Positions 1 to 9,800 of a stretch of 64,000 bases of DNA are shown piece by piece; the stretch's first letter is position 1, and each line of letters begins with the position of its first letter. The notes under the pieces were generated by a model. It was given only the letters and a program-made list of their open reading frames with translations. It had not been told where the DNA came from and did no database searches. The position numbers and the translations under genes were made by a program. The DNA is from DATCMA01 sp036563645 (lineage in GTDB: Bacteria; Actinomycetota; Actinomycetes; Mycobacteriales; Micromonosporaceae): the NCBI GenBank assembly GCA_036563645.1, contig DATCMA010000027.1:1-64000 (forward strand), given 5' to 3'.

Positions 1-1456
1 CCACGAGCGTGGTCAGGGAGTACGGCGGCAGCGTCTGCCGGGTCGCGCTCCCGGTCTGCGTCGTGGTGATCTCGGTGGCGCCGTTCGTGTAGGTGTGCAC
101 CGTCGGCGCGCCCGGAGCCGGGGTGAAACCGGCGTAGTCGATGGTGACCGAGTAGCTGGTGTCGGGGTCCTTGTTCAGCAGCAGCACCGCGAGTTCCCCG
201 TTCCGTCGCCGCACCGCGTGCGCGCTGACCAGCGGTTGATCCGTCCCGGCCCGGATGAACTGATCGCCGGCCTTGGCGAAGAGGTTCATCATCGACAGCG
301 CGTAGTACGGCGCGAAGGGGGTGTTCAGCGGCGGCTCGCAGACGGAGCCGTCAGCGGTGCAGCCTCCGCTGGAGAGCAAGCCGAAGTCCCCGTAGTCGGT
401 CTGTCCGGCCACGGTTGACACCGTGCCGATGCCGTTGTGCACGTTCCACCACTGCACGGTGAAGACCCCGTGAGCCAACAGTCCACTGTAGGCGTCAGCG
501 AGGAACAGCGCGCCCGGCTGGGTGTTGCGCCCGTCATCGACGTTCAGCTCCGTGACGCTGATGCCGATGCGCGCGGCGTGCTCCGTGCCCGCGAAGCGCT
601 CGATCTGCTGCCGCAGCAGGTAGATCGCGTCCGGGATGTGGCTGATGCGCTCCAGCGACTCCGCGGCGCTCCCCCCGGGGTACCAGTGCACGTCAATAAA
701 GTCGATCTTTGATCCCGCGATGGAGAGCACCGCCTGGTTCCACGGCCCGGGATCGCCGTCGGCGGTCAACCCGTCCGGCCAGTTGCCCGGCATGGTGACC
801 ACCGCGCCAACCTTGATCGTCGGGTCGACCGCCTTCATCGCGTCGACGTACTCGACGACCTTCTGGGCGTAGTAGCTCGCCCGCTTGTCCGGGTGCTCAT
901 CGGCCTCCCAACTCGCGCCGTAGAGACCGTTGCCGTAGTTCTCGTTGCCGATCGTCCAGTACTTCACGCCGTAGCGCTTGGTGACATTGGCGTAGCGCAC
1001 CCACCCGGCCGCCTCCTCCGGGGTGCCGGTGCCGTAGTTCGCGACGATCATCGGCTCGGCGCCGACGCGCCGCGCGGCGGCCATGAAGGTGTCAAAGTCG
1101 GTATTGGGCGCGACGTACCCACCGGGCGCGGTGTGGTCTTCCCAGTGGTAAATGTCCGCGTAGGAGCCGCCGGGGTAGCGGAGCATCCGCACCCCCGCCG
1201 CGCGCAGCAGATCGGACGTCTCGTCGGATCCCAGGTGCTGATCCCAAATGGCGTGGTTGACGCCGAGGCCGAGCGCGGACATCGTGGCGAGCCCCGCTCG
1301 GGTGTTGACGGTCACGGTCACGTCGACCGCCGCGTGGGCGCTCGACGGGCTCACCCCGGCGAGGACCCCGGAGGCGAGCAGCACGCTCGCGGCGACGGCC
1401 GTTCGCCGTCCACGCGGACGCCACCGCCGCGGTCTTTCGGTGATGGGGTTATCCAT
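1..1456 (-). CDS. Secreted alpha-L-arabinofuranosidase-like glycoside hydrolase (partial, 3' end outside window)
   Basis: About 485 codons are visible and the frame is open to the window edge. The ATG at 1456 is preceded by AAGGA. The N-terminus is a long Arg-rich signal peptide (RPRRWRPRGRRTAVAAS, then a hydrophobic stretch ending in SAHA|A), so the enzyme is probably exported, perhaps by Tat given the Arg content. The mature part reads as a clan-A type (beta/alpha)8 catalytic domain: MLRYPGGSYAD, then WTIGNENYG with the likely acid/base Glu in GNE, and SVTELNVD with the likely nucleophile Glu. It then passes into a beta-rich region (LAVLLLNKDPDTSYSVTIDY). This resembles Streptomyces arabinofuranosidase/cellulose-binding proteins of GH51-like fold. 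The exact substrate cannot be told, and a carbohydrate-binding module may follow beyond the edge. It is unrelated to the antibiotic cluster. Confidence 0.75.
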   Translation of the reverse strand, partial: MDNPITERPRRWRPRGRRTAVAASVLLASGVLAGVSPSSAHAAVDVTVTVNTRAGLATMSALGLGVNHAIWDQHLGSDETSDLLRAAGVRMLRYPGGSYADIYHWEDHTAPGGYVAPNTDFDTFMAAARRVGAEPMIVANYGTGTPEEAAGWVRYANVTKRYGVKYWTIGNENYGNGLYGASWEADEHPDKRASYYAQKVVEYVDAMKAVDPTIKVGAVVTMPGNWPDGLTADGDPGPWNQAVLSIAGSKIDFIDVHWYPGGSAAESLERISHIPDAIYLLRQQIERFAGTEHAARIGISVTELNVDDGRNTQPGALFLADAYSGLLAHGVFTVQWWNVHNGIGTVSTVAGQTDYGDFGLLSSGGCTADGSVCEPPLNTPFAPYYALSMMNLFAKAGDQFIRAGTDQPLVSAHAVRRRNGELAVLLLNKDPDTSYSVTIDYAGFTPAPGAPTVHTYTNGATEITTTQTGSATRQTLPPYSLTTLV

Positions 1457-1702
1457 AACTCTGAGGTCCTTCATTGATCACGATCGTGCTCGTCGGCCCT
1501 CTGGGCGACCGACACACAACGACACAGAGGCCTTATATCGCCGTATTTCAATTTGCTGGATGTCCGCGTTCCGCCCTCGCGGACACCACGCCCCGCGCGA
1601 TCGTGATCGACGGACAAGAATGCTCCGCTGCTGAGGGAATCTCAAGCCGCCACGCGCCGAGCGGCCCCCGACAGGGCACAGGGATGCGTCGTTATCTCAA
1701 CC

Positions 1703-2128
1703 GTGGACCTTCCGGATGTATCCGCCTACCGACTCCATCGCGTCGTCCCCGACATCGATCTCGACGGAGTCGTCGTCCCGGGATTGACCGCTACCTTCTA
1801 CCGGCGAGACGAGGGCGACCGCATCCGCACGGTCGGGGTGTACCGGTACGCCGGTGTCGCGGTGGTCATGGCGTGGGGATTCGTCGGTGAGGCGCACTGC
1901 CGGTACACCGCGGTCCGCCGCACAGACGGCGGCTGGGATCCTCCGCGGCCCGGTTGTCCACCAGTGGAGCGCATCGAAAGCGCCGGACGGATCAGCGCGC
2001 TGCGTGTCGGCCCGTGGGTGTTCCCCACGGCCGACGGCTCGCGGACGGCCGCTCCGCCTGGTCTCCCCCGCGCCACGAGCCGTCGGCCCGGCCGGGACGG
2101 GCCGACGGCTGATCGGGAACGCGATTAG
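1703..2128 (+). CDS. Hypothetical protein, 141 aa
   Basis: A GTG-initiated frame with mostly G/C third positions. It ends in a TAG that shares bases with the TAA stop of the convergent membrane-protein gene, as is common for real convergent neighbours here. The first 95 residues look protein-like (GVYRYAGVAVVMAWGFVGEAHC), while the last 40 are low-complexity Pro/Arg/Ala. I recognise no family, and no strong ribosome binding site is seen before the GTG. It could be a chance open frame, because the opposite strand is also open here. If it is not a gene, 1457-2124 holds nothing else recognisable. Confidence 0.35.
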   Translation: MDLPDVSAYRLHRVVPDIDLDGVVVPGLTATFYRRDEGDRIRTVGVYRYAGVAVVMAWGFVGEAHCRYTAVRRTDGGWDPPRPGCPPVERIESAGRISALRVGPWVFPTADGSRTAAPPGLPRATSRRPGRDGPTADRERD

Positions 2129-2493
2129 CGCGACTCCGGCGCGGCCGCGCGGGATGACGCCGACGACCGGCGTACCGCGATCAGGGACGCGACGGTGAGA
2201 CCGAGCCCCAGCGCCAACGCGAACGTGTGCAGCAGCGGATTCGCGATCGGCACGAAGGCGATCACGGCGACCGGAAGCTGGACCACCGCGATGAGCGCCA
2301 GGAGCAGTCCGCGCCGGCGGCCACCCCACAGGTATGCGGTCCACAGTGGTGCGGTCACCACGGCCAGGGAGAGCACGTCGAACACCGCGTGCAGCACCGG
2401 ATTGGTGACCCGGTCGTGCGCGAAGGCGGACGCGGGAGTGGCGACGGCCAACACCGCCACCGTGACGCCGACCACGATTGACACACGCCGCAC
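2125..2493 (-). CDS. Small membrane protein, four predicted TM segments
   Basis: A protein of 122 aa starting at a GTG with GGAGG six bases upstream; the frame could extend to 2526 but has no better site there. Four hydrophobic segments are visible: SIVVGVTVAVLAVATPASAF, then AVFDVLSLAVVTAPLWTAYLW, LLLALIAVVQLPVAVIAFV, and FALALGLGLTVASLIAV. The tail is Arg/Ser/Ala-rich and probably cytoplasmic. The first helix could be a cleaved signal (ATPASAFA). The protein resembles small uncharacterised actinobacterial membrane proteins and no function can be assigned. It is transcribed in the same direction as proC but separated from it. Confidence 0.6.
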   Translation of the reverse strand: MRRVSIVVGVTVAVLAVATPASAFAHDRVTNPVLHAVFDVLSLAVVTAPLWTAYLWGGRRRGLLLALIAVVQLPVAVIAFVPIANPLLHTFALALGLGLTVASLIAVRRSSASSRAAAPESR

Positions 2494-2589
2494 GGCCCAC
2501 CTCCGTCCGTGTCGCTCCAGCTCCACGCAGTTAGGACCGTAGTGGCGCAGACCACATCGAGGGAAGCCTCAGCGACGTGAATGAATTAT

Positions 2590-3426
2590 TCAGGAATTCC
2601 GTTCCGCGAGCTCCTGAGCGCGGCGACGAGCCGCCTCCACCGCGTCGAAGAAGGCCGCACGCAGGCCGTGTTTCTCCAGCTCCCGGATCGCGGCGATCGT
2701 GGTGCCGCCCGGTGAGGTGACCGCCTCCCGGAGCTTCACCGGGTGCTCCCCGGTGTCCTTCACCATCAGCGCGGCTCCCACCGCGGTCTGCACCGCGAGC
2801 TGGTGGGCGACCGGACGCGGCAACCCGAGCGCGACACCGGCGTCCACCATGGCCTCGACCACCAGGTAGATGTAGGCGGGCCCCGATCCCGACAGCGCGG
2901 TCACCGCGTCCTGCTGCGACTCCGGCACCCGCACCGTCGCGCCGAGCGGCGCGAACATCTCCTCGGCGAGGGCGAGGTGTTCCTCGGTCGCGGTGACGCC
3001 AGCGGAGATCGCCGTCATCGCCTGGCCCACGGCCGCCGGCGTGTTCGTCATGACGCGGACCACCGGCGTGCCCTCCGGAAGGCGACGAGCGAAGAAGCTG
3101 GTCGGCAAGCCGGCGCAGAGCGAGATGATGAGCTTGTCGGCCGACACCTTCGGCTTGATCTCATCGAGCAGCGCGGCCGCGTCCTGGGGCTTGACGGCGA
3201 TGGTGAGCACGTCCGCCAGGTCGGCGGCGGTGACGTTGTCGACGGTGCGGATCCCGTAGCGCTCGGCCAGCTCCGCGGCCCGCTCCGCGCGCCGGGTGGT
3301 GGCCACAAGCCGCTCCGTCGGCCACCCCGCACGCCGCAGCCCGGCGAGCACCAGTTCACCGAGCTTCCCCGCCCCGAGCACCGCCACGGTGGGCGCACCC
3401 GGCTCCGTCGTCCGTCCCTGTCCCAC
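2590..3426 (-). CDS. proC: Pyrroline-5-carboxylate reductase
   Basis: This enzyme reduces 1-pyrroline-5-carboxylate to L-proline with NAD(P)H, the last step of proline synthesis in the cytoplasm. The protein is 278 aa, the normal size. The N-terminal Rossmann fold carries VAVLGAGKLGE (residues 14-24). The C-terminal dimerisation/active-site domain carries ALSGSGPAYIYL (177-188) and the family signature EAVTSPGGTTIAAI (234-247). The start is GTG; a downstream start is possible because the first 12 residues are unconserved in character. It stands alone between pfk and a membrane protein, with no other proline genes in the window. Confidence 0.93.
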   Translation of the reverse strand: MGQGRTTEPGAPTVAVLGAGKLGELVLAGLRRAGWPTERLVATTRRAERAAELAERYGIRTVDNVTAADLADVLTIAVKPQDAAALLDEIKPKVSADKLIISLCAGLPTSFFARRLPEGTPVVRVMTNTPAAVGQAMTAISAGVTATEEHLALAEEMFAPLGATVRVPESQQDAVTALSGSGPAYIYLVVEAMVDAGVALGLPRPVAHQLAVQTAVGAALMVKDTGEHPVKLREAVTSPGGTTIAAIRELEKHGLRAAFFDAVEAARRRAQELAERNS

Positions 3427-3524
3427 GTCTCGTTACCCCCGCCTCGATGCCGCCACCATGAACCGGCCGGCCGGGGAGTGTAGCCCCCGAGCCGGCCGGC
3501 CGCCACGAGTGGCTGGTGGTCGCC

Positions 3525-4553
3525 TCAGCTCCCGAAGAAGACCTCGGCCTCGGCGTAGCGCTCCAGCGGCACCGTCTTGAGTTCGCGGGTCGCCTCCGCG
3601 AGCGGCACGCGCACGATCTCCGTGCCGCGCAGCGCGACCATCTTGCCCCAGTCACCCTCGTGCGCCGCGTCGATCGCGTGCAGGCCGAAGCGGGTGGCGA
3701 GGACGCGGTCGAACGCGGTCGGGGTGCCACCGCGCTGGATGTGGCCGAGGACGACGGTCCGCGCCTCCTTACCCGTCTTCGCCTCCAGCTGCTCGGCCAG
3801 CCACTGGCCGATCCCGCCGAGCCGGACGTGACCGAAGGCGTCGCGCTCCTGGTGCTGCACGAACAGCTGGCCCTCGATCGGGTGGGCGCCCTCGGCGACG
3901 ACGACGATCGGGGCGTACTGCTTCTGGAACCGCTTCTCGACGTAGTTGGCGACTTGATCGACGTCGAACGGCCGTTCGGGCAGCAGGATCACGTTCGCAC
4001 CGCCCGCGAGCCCGGCGTGCAGCGCGATCCAACCCGCGTGCCGCCCCATCACCTCGACGACCAGGGTGCGGTGGTGGCTTTCGGCGGTGGTGTGCAGCCG
4101 GTCAATCGCCTCCATGGCGATGTTGACCGCGGTGTCGAAGCCAAAGGTGTAGTCAGTGGCGCTGAGGTCGTTGTCGATCGTCTTCGGGACCCCGACGACC
4201 TTCACGCCAAGCTCGTGCAGTTTCGTGGCGACGCCGAGAGTGTCCTCGCCACCGATCGCCACGAGCGCGTCGACACCCAGCGCCGCGAGGTTCTCCTTGA
4301 TCTTCTCAACGCCACCCTCAATCTTGAACGGGTTCGTCCGGGACGAACCGAGGATGGTGCCGCCGCGGGGCAGGATTCCCCGCACCTCGGCGATGCCGAG
4401 AGGCTTGGTCAGCCCTTCCAAGGGCCCACGCCAGCCGTCGCGGAAGCCGACGAACTCGTGCCCGTACTCGGCGACGCCCTTGCGCACCACCGCTCGGATC
4501 ACCGCGTTCAAGCCCGGGCAGTCACCGCCGCCGGTGAGCACGCCGATACGCAT
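3525..4553 (-). CDS. pfkA: 6-phosphofructokinase, probably pyrophosphate-dependent
   Basis: It phosphorylates fructose 6-phosphate to the 1,6-bisphosphate in glycolysis. The protein is 342 aa and the ATG is preceded by GGAGG. Motifs seen: GVLTGGGDCPGLNAVIR (4-20), GGTILGSSRTNP (64-75), GGEDTLG (101-107), PKTIDNDLSATDYTFGFDTA (123-142) and VEVMGRHAGWIAL. In the PFK family, residue 104 is Gly in ATP enzymes and Asp in PPi enzymes, and residue 124 is Gly versus Lys. Here they are Asp104 and Lys124, so PPi is the likely phosphoryl donor, as in the Amycolatopsis methanolica enzyme, which this sequence closely resembles from memory. A PPi enzyme would make the step reversible. Confidence 0.92.
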   Translation of the reverse strand: MRIGVLTGGGDCPGLNAVIRAVVRKGVAEYGHEFVGFRDGWRGPLEGLTKPLGIAEVRGILPRGGTILGSSRTNPFKIEGGVEKIKENLAALGVDALVAIGGEDTLGVATKLHELGVKVVGVPKTIDNDLSATDYTFGFDTAVNIAMEAIDRLHTTAESHHRTLVVEVMGRHAGWIALHAGLAGGANVILLPERPFDVDQVANYVEKRFQKQYAPIVVVAEGAHPIEGQLFVQHQERDAFGHVRLGGIGQWLAEQLEAKTGKEARTVVLGHIQRGGTPTAFDRVLATRFGLHAIDAAHEGDWGKMVALRGTEIVRVPLAEATRELKTVPLERYAEAEVFFGS

Positions 4554-4808
4554 GTTTTGCTCATCCTCCAGGGATTGTTGGGTGCAAGCCCTGTACCTCA
4601 GCCCCGGGTGCGCAGTCCGGTTAGACCATCGGCGTCGTTGCCGGCCCGGGGCGGGCCGTCAGAGCGCACTGTAGTCCTCAAGGCGAATACCCACCACCGC
4701 ATGACGCACCGTAGGCCGATTGACGCGCGCCGTTATGGTATTGCGCACTCTTCGCTCACGGCTGATGACACTCCGCACCGACCCGCGTGACAGCCGTCGG
4801 GGGCACCG

Positions 4809-5318
4809 TCACCCGGGATGGTGGGACGGCTGGAGGACGCGCCAGCGGGCGAGGTTGTGCCGCGCGTCCGCCAGGGCGTCATGCCGGCCGGACTCCGCCT
4901 CGGGCAGCTCCGGTCGCCCGCGCTCGTCCCAGAGCTGCCGCAGCTCCTTGGTGAACCGGGGAATCTCTGGTGGCAGCTCCGGCATCGCCCCCCAGAGCTG
5001 CACCAGCGCGACATGGTCGTACGCCCCATACCACGCCCAGAGTTCGAGTTCTTCCCCGGGACGGTCGCGGACGGGTTCGATCAAAAATTCGTAGAGGTCG
5101 TCACGGATCCGCTCGCGCGAACGCCAGGCGCGGTCCGCAGGGGAGGGCAGTTTGTCCAGAACGTTCCGGCGCACCCACGACACGGCGCGCGAATGATCGA
5201 ACTCGGTGGAGACCGCGTAGAACTCGCGGCCGTATTCGTCGACGACGCCGATCGACACGAGGTCGATAACTCGGCCGTCTTCGATGAACTCGCAGTCGTA
5301 GAAGTAGCGGTAGACCAT
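4809..5318 (-). CDS. DEDDh-type 3'-5' exoribonuclease (polyadenylate-specific exoribonuclease AS family)
   Basis: A protein of 169 aa when started at the ATG at 5318, which has a GAGG about eight bases upstream; an in-frame ATG nine bases earlier has poor spacing. The four acidic residues and His of the DEDDh exonuclease fold are visible: YFYDCEFIEDG with Asp/Glu at the start, then WYGAYDHVALVQLWG, and SGRHDALADARHNLARW carrying the His and last Asp. Actinobacterial relatives are annotated as polyadenylate-specific 3'-exoribonuclease AS, a 3'-to-5' RNase acting on poly(A)-like tails. It is transcribed divergently from the Crp-type regulator. Confidence 0.82.
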   Translation of the reverse strand: MVYRYFYDCEFIEDGRVIDLVSIGVVDEYGREFYAVSTEFDHSRAVSWVRRNVLDKLPSPADRAWRSRERIRDDLYEFLIEPVRDRPGEELELWAWYGAYDHVALVQLWGAMPELPPEIPRFTKELRQLWDERGRPELPEAESGRHDALADARHNLARWRVLQPSHHPG

Positions 5319-5540
5319 CTCGGCCATCCTCGCCGATCGGCGGCGGTACCGATACGGCGGGGCGCCTGAGGAGGGACGCGGTGGCCCCGGTGACCCACCG
5401 GCGGCTGGCCGAGGGGTAACCGCCAGCGCCGCCACGCCCTGCACGCCCTGCGCGCGGTCCGCCAAGTCAGCGGCGACACTGTCCGCCACAGGGTAGGCAA
5501 CCGTCTCTGGGACACAGGAATGTCACAGAAACGATTCCCG

Positions 5541-5552
5541 GGGTGTACACCC
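5541..5552. promoter_or_regulatory. Perfect 12-bp palindrome GGGTGTACACCC in a divergent intergenic region
   Basis: The 370-base region 5319-5688 separates the exoribonuclease gene from the Crp-type regulator. It holds a perfect palindrome GGGTGT/ACACCC, a tandem direct repeat CATGATCT x2 (5568-5583), and an isolated TTGACA (5587-5592) with no convincing -10 partner. The palindrome lies within the likely control region of both genes and could be an operator, perhaps for the Crp-type protein itself. That link is inference only. Confidence 0.35.
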
Positions 5553-5688
5553 AGCGACGTGACAGGACATGATCTCATGATCTATGTTGACATAGCCTGA
5601 GTACCATCGTTCTCGGTTTGCCTGCTTCGGGCAGGGTGTGACGTGACGAAAGCAGGCCAATCGGTCGCTACCGGGAAGGGATGGGGCC

Positions 5689-6381
5689 GTGGAGGTTCGC
5701 CTGCCGGAGCCCAATGACGCGCTGACCGGTGTCGAGATGTTCGCCGGTCTCGAACCCGAAGCGCGTCAACGGGTGATCGCCGCGGCGGTGCCCCGCACCT
5801 ACCGCAAGGGACAGCTCCTCTTCGTCGAGGGTGACCCCGGGGAGTCGTTGATCGTGCTCCGCCGAGGCGCGGTCGCCGTGTTCCGCACCGCACCGACTGG
5901 CGAACGTGCGGTCCTCAACGTGGTGCGTCCTCCCGGCGTGCTCGGCGAGGTGTCACTCCTCGACGCCTCGACGCGCTCGGCGTCGGCTGAGGCGATCGAG
6001 GATTGTTCCGCGCTCGCCCTCTCCCGCGCCGCGTTCCTCGAACTCGTTCACTCTCATCCGCGGATCCTCGACGCGGTGCTGCGCTCACTCGGGGCCCTGA
6101 TCCGCCGGTTGACCGAGCAGAACGCGGACCACGTCTTCCTCGACCTGCCGGGGCGGGTGGCCAAGACCTTGGTCCGGCTCGCCGGGGACAGTCAGGCCCC
6201 AATGATCACTATCGAGCTCAATCAGAGCCAACTCGCGGAGATGGCGGGCGGCTCGCGGCAGAGCGTGAATCAAGCCATCGGTTCCTTCGCCAATCGTGGC
6301 TGGCTGCGCACCGAGGGCCGGCGTATTGTCGTCACCGATCTCGCCGCGCTGCGCCGCCGCGCGGGCATGACCGAACGGTAG
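5689..6381 (+). CDS. Crp/Fnr-family transcriptional regulator
   Basis: A protein of 230 aa with a GTG start and GGGAAGGG just upstream. The N-terminal cyclic-nucleotide-binding-type beta-barrel occupies roughly residues 15-130 (KGQLLFVEGDPGESLIVLRRG, GVLGEVSLLD, RSASAEAIEDC). A long dimerisation helix follows. The C-terminal winged helix reads LAEMAGGSRQSVNQAIGSFANRGWL, close to the Crp recognition-helix pattern. The phosphate-binding cassette (GEVSLLD...TRSASAEA) resembles the cAMP-binding one but lacks the fully canonical residues, so the ligand is uncertain. No Cys cluster for a 4Fe-4S centre is present. It is monocistronic. Confidence 0.85.
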   Translation: MEVRLPEPNDALTGVEMFAGLEPEARQRVIAAAVPRTYRKGQLLFVEGDPGESLIVLRRGAVAVFRTAPTGERAVLNVVRPPGVLGEVSLLDASTRSASAEAIEDCSALALSRAAFLELVHSHPRILDAVLRSLGALIRRLTEQNADHVFLDLPGRVAKTLVRLAGDSQAPMITIELNQSQLAEMAGGSRQSVNQAIGSFANRGWLRTEGRRIVVTDLAALRRRAGMTER

Positions 6382-6524
6382 CCGTCGCTGATCGTGTCCG
6401 GTGCGTCCGCTGACCGGGGCGGGCGCCACCTCTCGCCCACCCCGTCATCGGATGCCACGTCGGTGGTCTCATCAGCGGCCCTGGCCGTCGGTCGGGAGGC
6501 TGGGGAATTCAGCCGATCACACCG

Positions 6525-6746
6525 CTACGGACGGCTGCTCGTGGGAATCGTCCGTGGTTCGCTCGTCGGGCCGGCCCACGCGGTCGACTCCTTACCTGTG
6601 CCGGCACGCCCTTTGTCGAGGTTCCCGACAATTCCACGGGCCTCGAGATTCGCCAACGTCACAGGATCCACGTCGACGATCTCGCCCGCTCCGTGCGTGA
6701 CGCCGTTGTCGTCAGTCCACTCCGCGTCGAGCCGCACGTAAACCAT
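6525..6746 (-). CDS. Small hypothetical acidic protein, 73 aa
   Basis: The ATG is preceded by a good GAGGAG site. The first 45 residues look like a compact beta-rich domain (MVYVRLDAEWTDDNGVTHG, EIVDVDPVTLANLEARGIV). The rest is a Gly/Ser/Thr-rich tail that may be disordered. The first half is reminiscent of small actinobacterial and phage-associated proteins whose function is unknown, but I cannot name the family. It is divergent from the large cyclase/ATPase gene and no phage genes lie nearby. Confidence 0.5.
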   Translation of the reverse strand: MVYVRLDAEWTDDNGVTHGAGEIVDVDPVTLANLEARGIVGNLDKGRAGTGKESTAWAGPTSEPRTIPTSSRP

Positions 6747-6803
6747 GAAATCTCCTCATGACTTTTTTCCTCGGTCCCTCACATCATCGATCATCAGTCC
6801 GAA

Positions 6804-9800
6804 GTGGGCACATCGACTGACCGACTCTATCCGGCGGTCCTGACGGGCACTGTCTCCTACCCAACAGGCGGCTTTCCGACAGAACAGTCAACGGCGATAC
6901 TCAATACGGCGGCTCGTCCGCCGCCGTCCGCGCTTCTCCGACCACGCACACAGGAGGCTGGCATTCCTGCCCCATGCGCTCGATGTGGCCGGATCGCCGC
7001 TGACGGAGACCGCTTCTGCGCCGGGTGCGGCGCGAAGCTGGCATCGGTCTGCCGCCACTGTGGTCAGCCCCTACCCGCTGATGCGGCCTACTGCCCCTCG
7101 TGCGGCACCTGCGTGGCGGAGGGAATTCGGCCCGCGCCCTTGGAGGATCGACGCCGGGTCAGCGTTCTCTTCATCGATCTCATCAGCTTCACCCCGTACG
7201 TCGAGCGCTCCGATCCCGAAGTCGTCCGCGCGATGCAGACGGCGTTCTTCTCCACCGCCCGGCGCGTCATCGGACAGTACGGCGGCATCGTGGAGAAGTA
7301 CATCGGCGACGCCGTCATGGCGGTCTTCGGCGCCCCGGTGGCGACCGAGACCGACGCGCTGCGCTGCGTCCGCGCCGGGTTGGAGCTCCAGCGGGTCCTA
7401 GCCCGGTTCACTCCCGGCGGCGACCTCAACGGGACGAGCGGCGAAACGCTGCGCTTCCGGGTGGGCGTGGCCACCGGTGAGGCGCTGGTGGACCTCACCG
7501 CCGCGCGCGACGGCGGCCAGGGCATCGTCTCCGGCGATGTGGTCAACACCGCCTCCCGGCTCCAGTCCGTCGCCCCACCGGGCGGTGTCCTCGTCTGCGG
7601 CACCACCTACGCGCTGACCAAGTCGGCTATCCAGTACGAGGCCCGGGAGCCCGTGGTCCTGCGCGGACGCTCCTCGCCGACAGAGGTCTGGCTAGCCGTC
7701 GCCCCGGTCGAGCAGCCACCCGCCGACCGCGAACACGACGCCACCCCCCTCATCGATCGGGAACACGAGCTCGGCCTGCTGGTCAGCGCCCTCCAACGCT
7801 CCGTGCGCGACCGGGTGCCGCAGGTGGTCACCGTGCTCGGCCCCGCCGGTATCGGCAAGACCCGCCTGGTGCGGGAGCTGCGGCGGCACGCGGAGCGCCA
7901 CCTGGACGAGCCGCTGACGTGGTGGACCGGGCGGTGCCCACCGTTCGGCGAAGACGTCACTTTCGCGGCGCTCGCCGACATCGTCAAGGCCGAGGCGGGG
8001 ATCCTCGACACCGATACCGCGACGACCGCGGAGGCCCGCCTGACCCGCGCGGTGGCCGAGCTCGTACCCCCGCGCGACGCTGACCGGATGACCGCCGCGC
8101 TGCGTCCGCTGGTGGGCCTGCCCGGCCCGAAGCTTCCGGCGGAGGAGACCGAGTCCGCCTGGCGGCGATTTTTGATCGCGCTCGCCGCGCGCCAGCCGAC
8201 CGTGCTCGTCTTCGAGGACCTGCACTGGGCCGACACCACGATGCTGCACTTCGTCGAGCTCCTGGGCAGCGCGGCGCGGGACGTCCCGCTGCTGCTGCTG
8301 TGCACGGCGCGGCTGGAGCTGGTGGACCGGCGTCCGAGCTGGCGGGGAACCACCCCCGGTTCGCTGACCATCACGCTGCCGCCGCTGCGGGACAGCGGCA
8401 TCGCGGCGCTATACACGCACCTGTTCGGGCAGGCCGCGCTCCCCGCGGACCTACTCGGCCCGCTCGTCGAGGTCGCCGGCGGCAACCCGCTCTACGCCCA
8501 CGAGTACGTCCGCATGCTCATCGAGCAGGGCGCGCTCCACCAGTCTGGACGGACGTGGTCCCTGGAGAAGAGCCAGCCCTTGCCGATGCCGGAGAGCGTG
8601 CACGCGGTGATCGCCCATCGGGTCGACCTGCTCGACCCGCAGGACCGGGCCGTCCTGCTCGCCGCCTCGGTGGTGGGGATGCAATTCTGGCCGGGGGCGG
8701 TGGCCGCGGCGTTGGGCCAGCCTGTCGAGGTGGTCGAGCGATCGCTGCGCCGGCTGGAGGAGCGAGACTTCGTCCACGAACAGCCCACCTCGATCATGGC
8801 CGGGCAGACCGAGCTGCGCTTCACCCACGTCCTCGTCCGCGACGTCTGCTACCAGCGGCTGCCCCGTACGGAGCGGGTGGCGCGACACGAGCGAACCGCG
8901 GATTGGTTGGACGCGGTCTCCCGGGGCCGCGACACGGACCTCGCCGAGGTGCTCGCGCACCACCGGTGGGCCGCACATGAGATCGCCCGCAGCCTCGGGG
9001 CCGACACGTCCCGCTACGCCCCGGCCGCGCGTGAGGCGCTGCACCGCGCCGCGCGCCGGGCGTACGCGCTGCACGCGCTCGACGCGGCCGCCGGGCACCT
9101 GGCGCGCGCGCTCTCCCTCGCCGACGACAGCGACCCCGTGGGGCGGCTCCAGCTGGAGCTGTTGAGCGCGGAGATCGCGCTCCACCGCGAGGGCAGCGGC
9201 TTCCTCGCCCAGGGCGGGACCGAGCGACTGACCACCCTGGCCCACCGCCTGCACGCCCTCGGCGACCAGACCGGCGCTGCCCGCGCCTGGACCCTCTTGG
9301 GCAAGGCCGCGTGGCTGAGCGCGGACCGCGGGCTCGCGCTGTCCTATTTAGAACAAGCGGTGGCGCTCTTCGCCGAGGCCCCCGACAGCGCGGAGAAGGC
9401 CGACGCCTACGCCGAGCTGGGCCGGCTTCACATGCTCAACTACGAGCGCGATCCGGCGATTCGCGCCGCGGAGATCGCCGCGGACATCGCTGACCGGCTG
9501 GGGATCATCGAGACTCGAGCCGACGCCCGGATCACGATCGCGGTGGCGCGGTATCAGGCGGGCGACCGTACCGGCCTCGACGCACTGCAGGACGCCACCG
9601 AGTTCTGCCGCCAGCATCGCCTGCTCGCGCTGCCGCGGGCGTTGCAGAACCTGTCGCACGCGATGCGCGAGGAGGGCGACTACCTCGGCTCCGAGGCACT
9701 GCTCGCGGAGGCCGCCGAGGTCCAGGGCCGCGCGCTGACCACGGGGTACTCGGCGGAGGCGATGAGCGCGTACTTCGCCGGTGACTTCGGCAAGCTGCTG

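Noticed and set aside
5587..5615. Housekeeping promoter for the Crp-type gene at TTGACA 5587
   Set aside because: No -10 hexamer occurs at 16-18 bases, so the isolated TTGACA is weak evidence.
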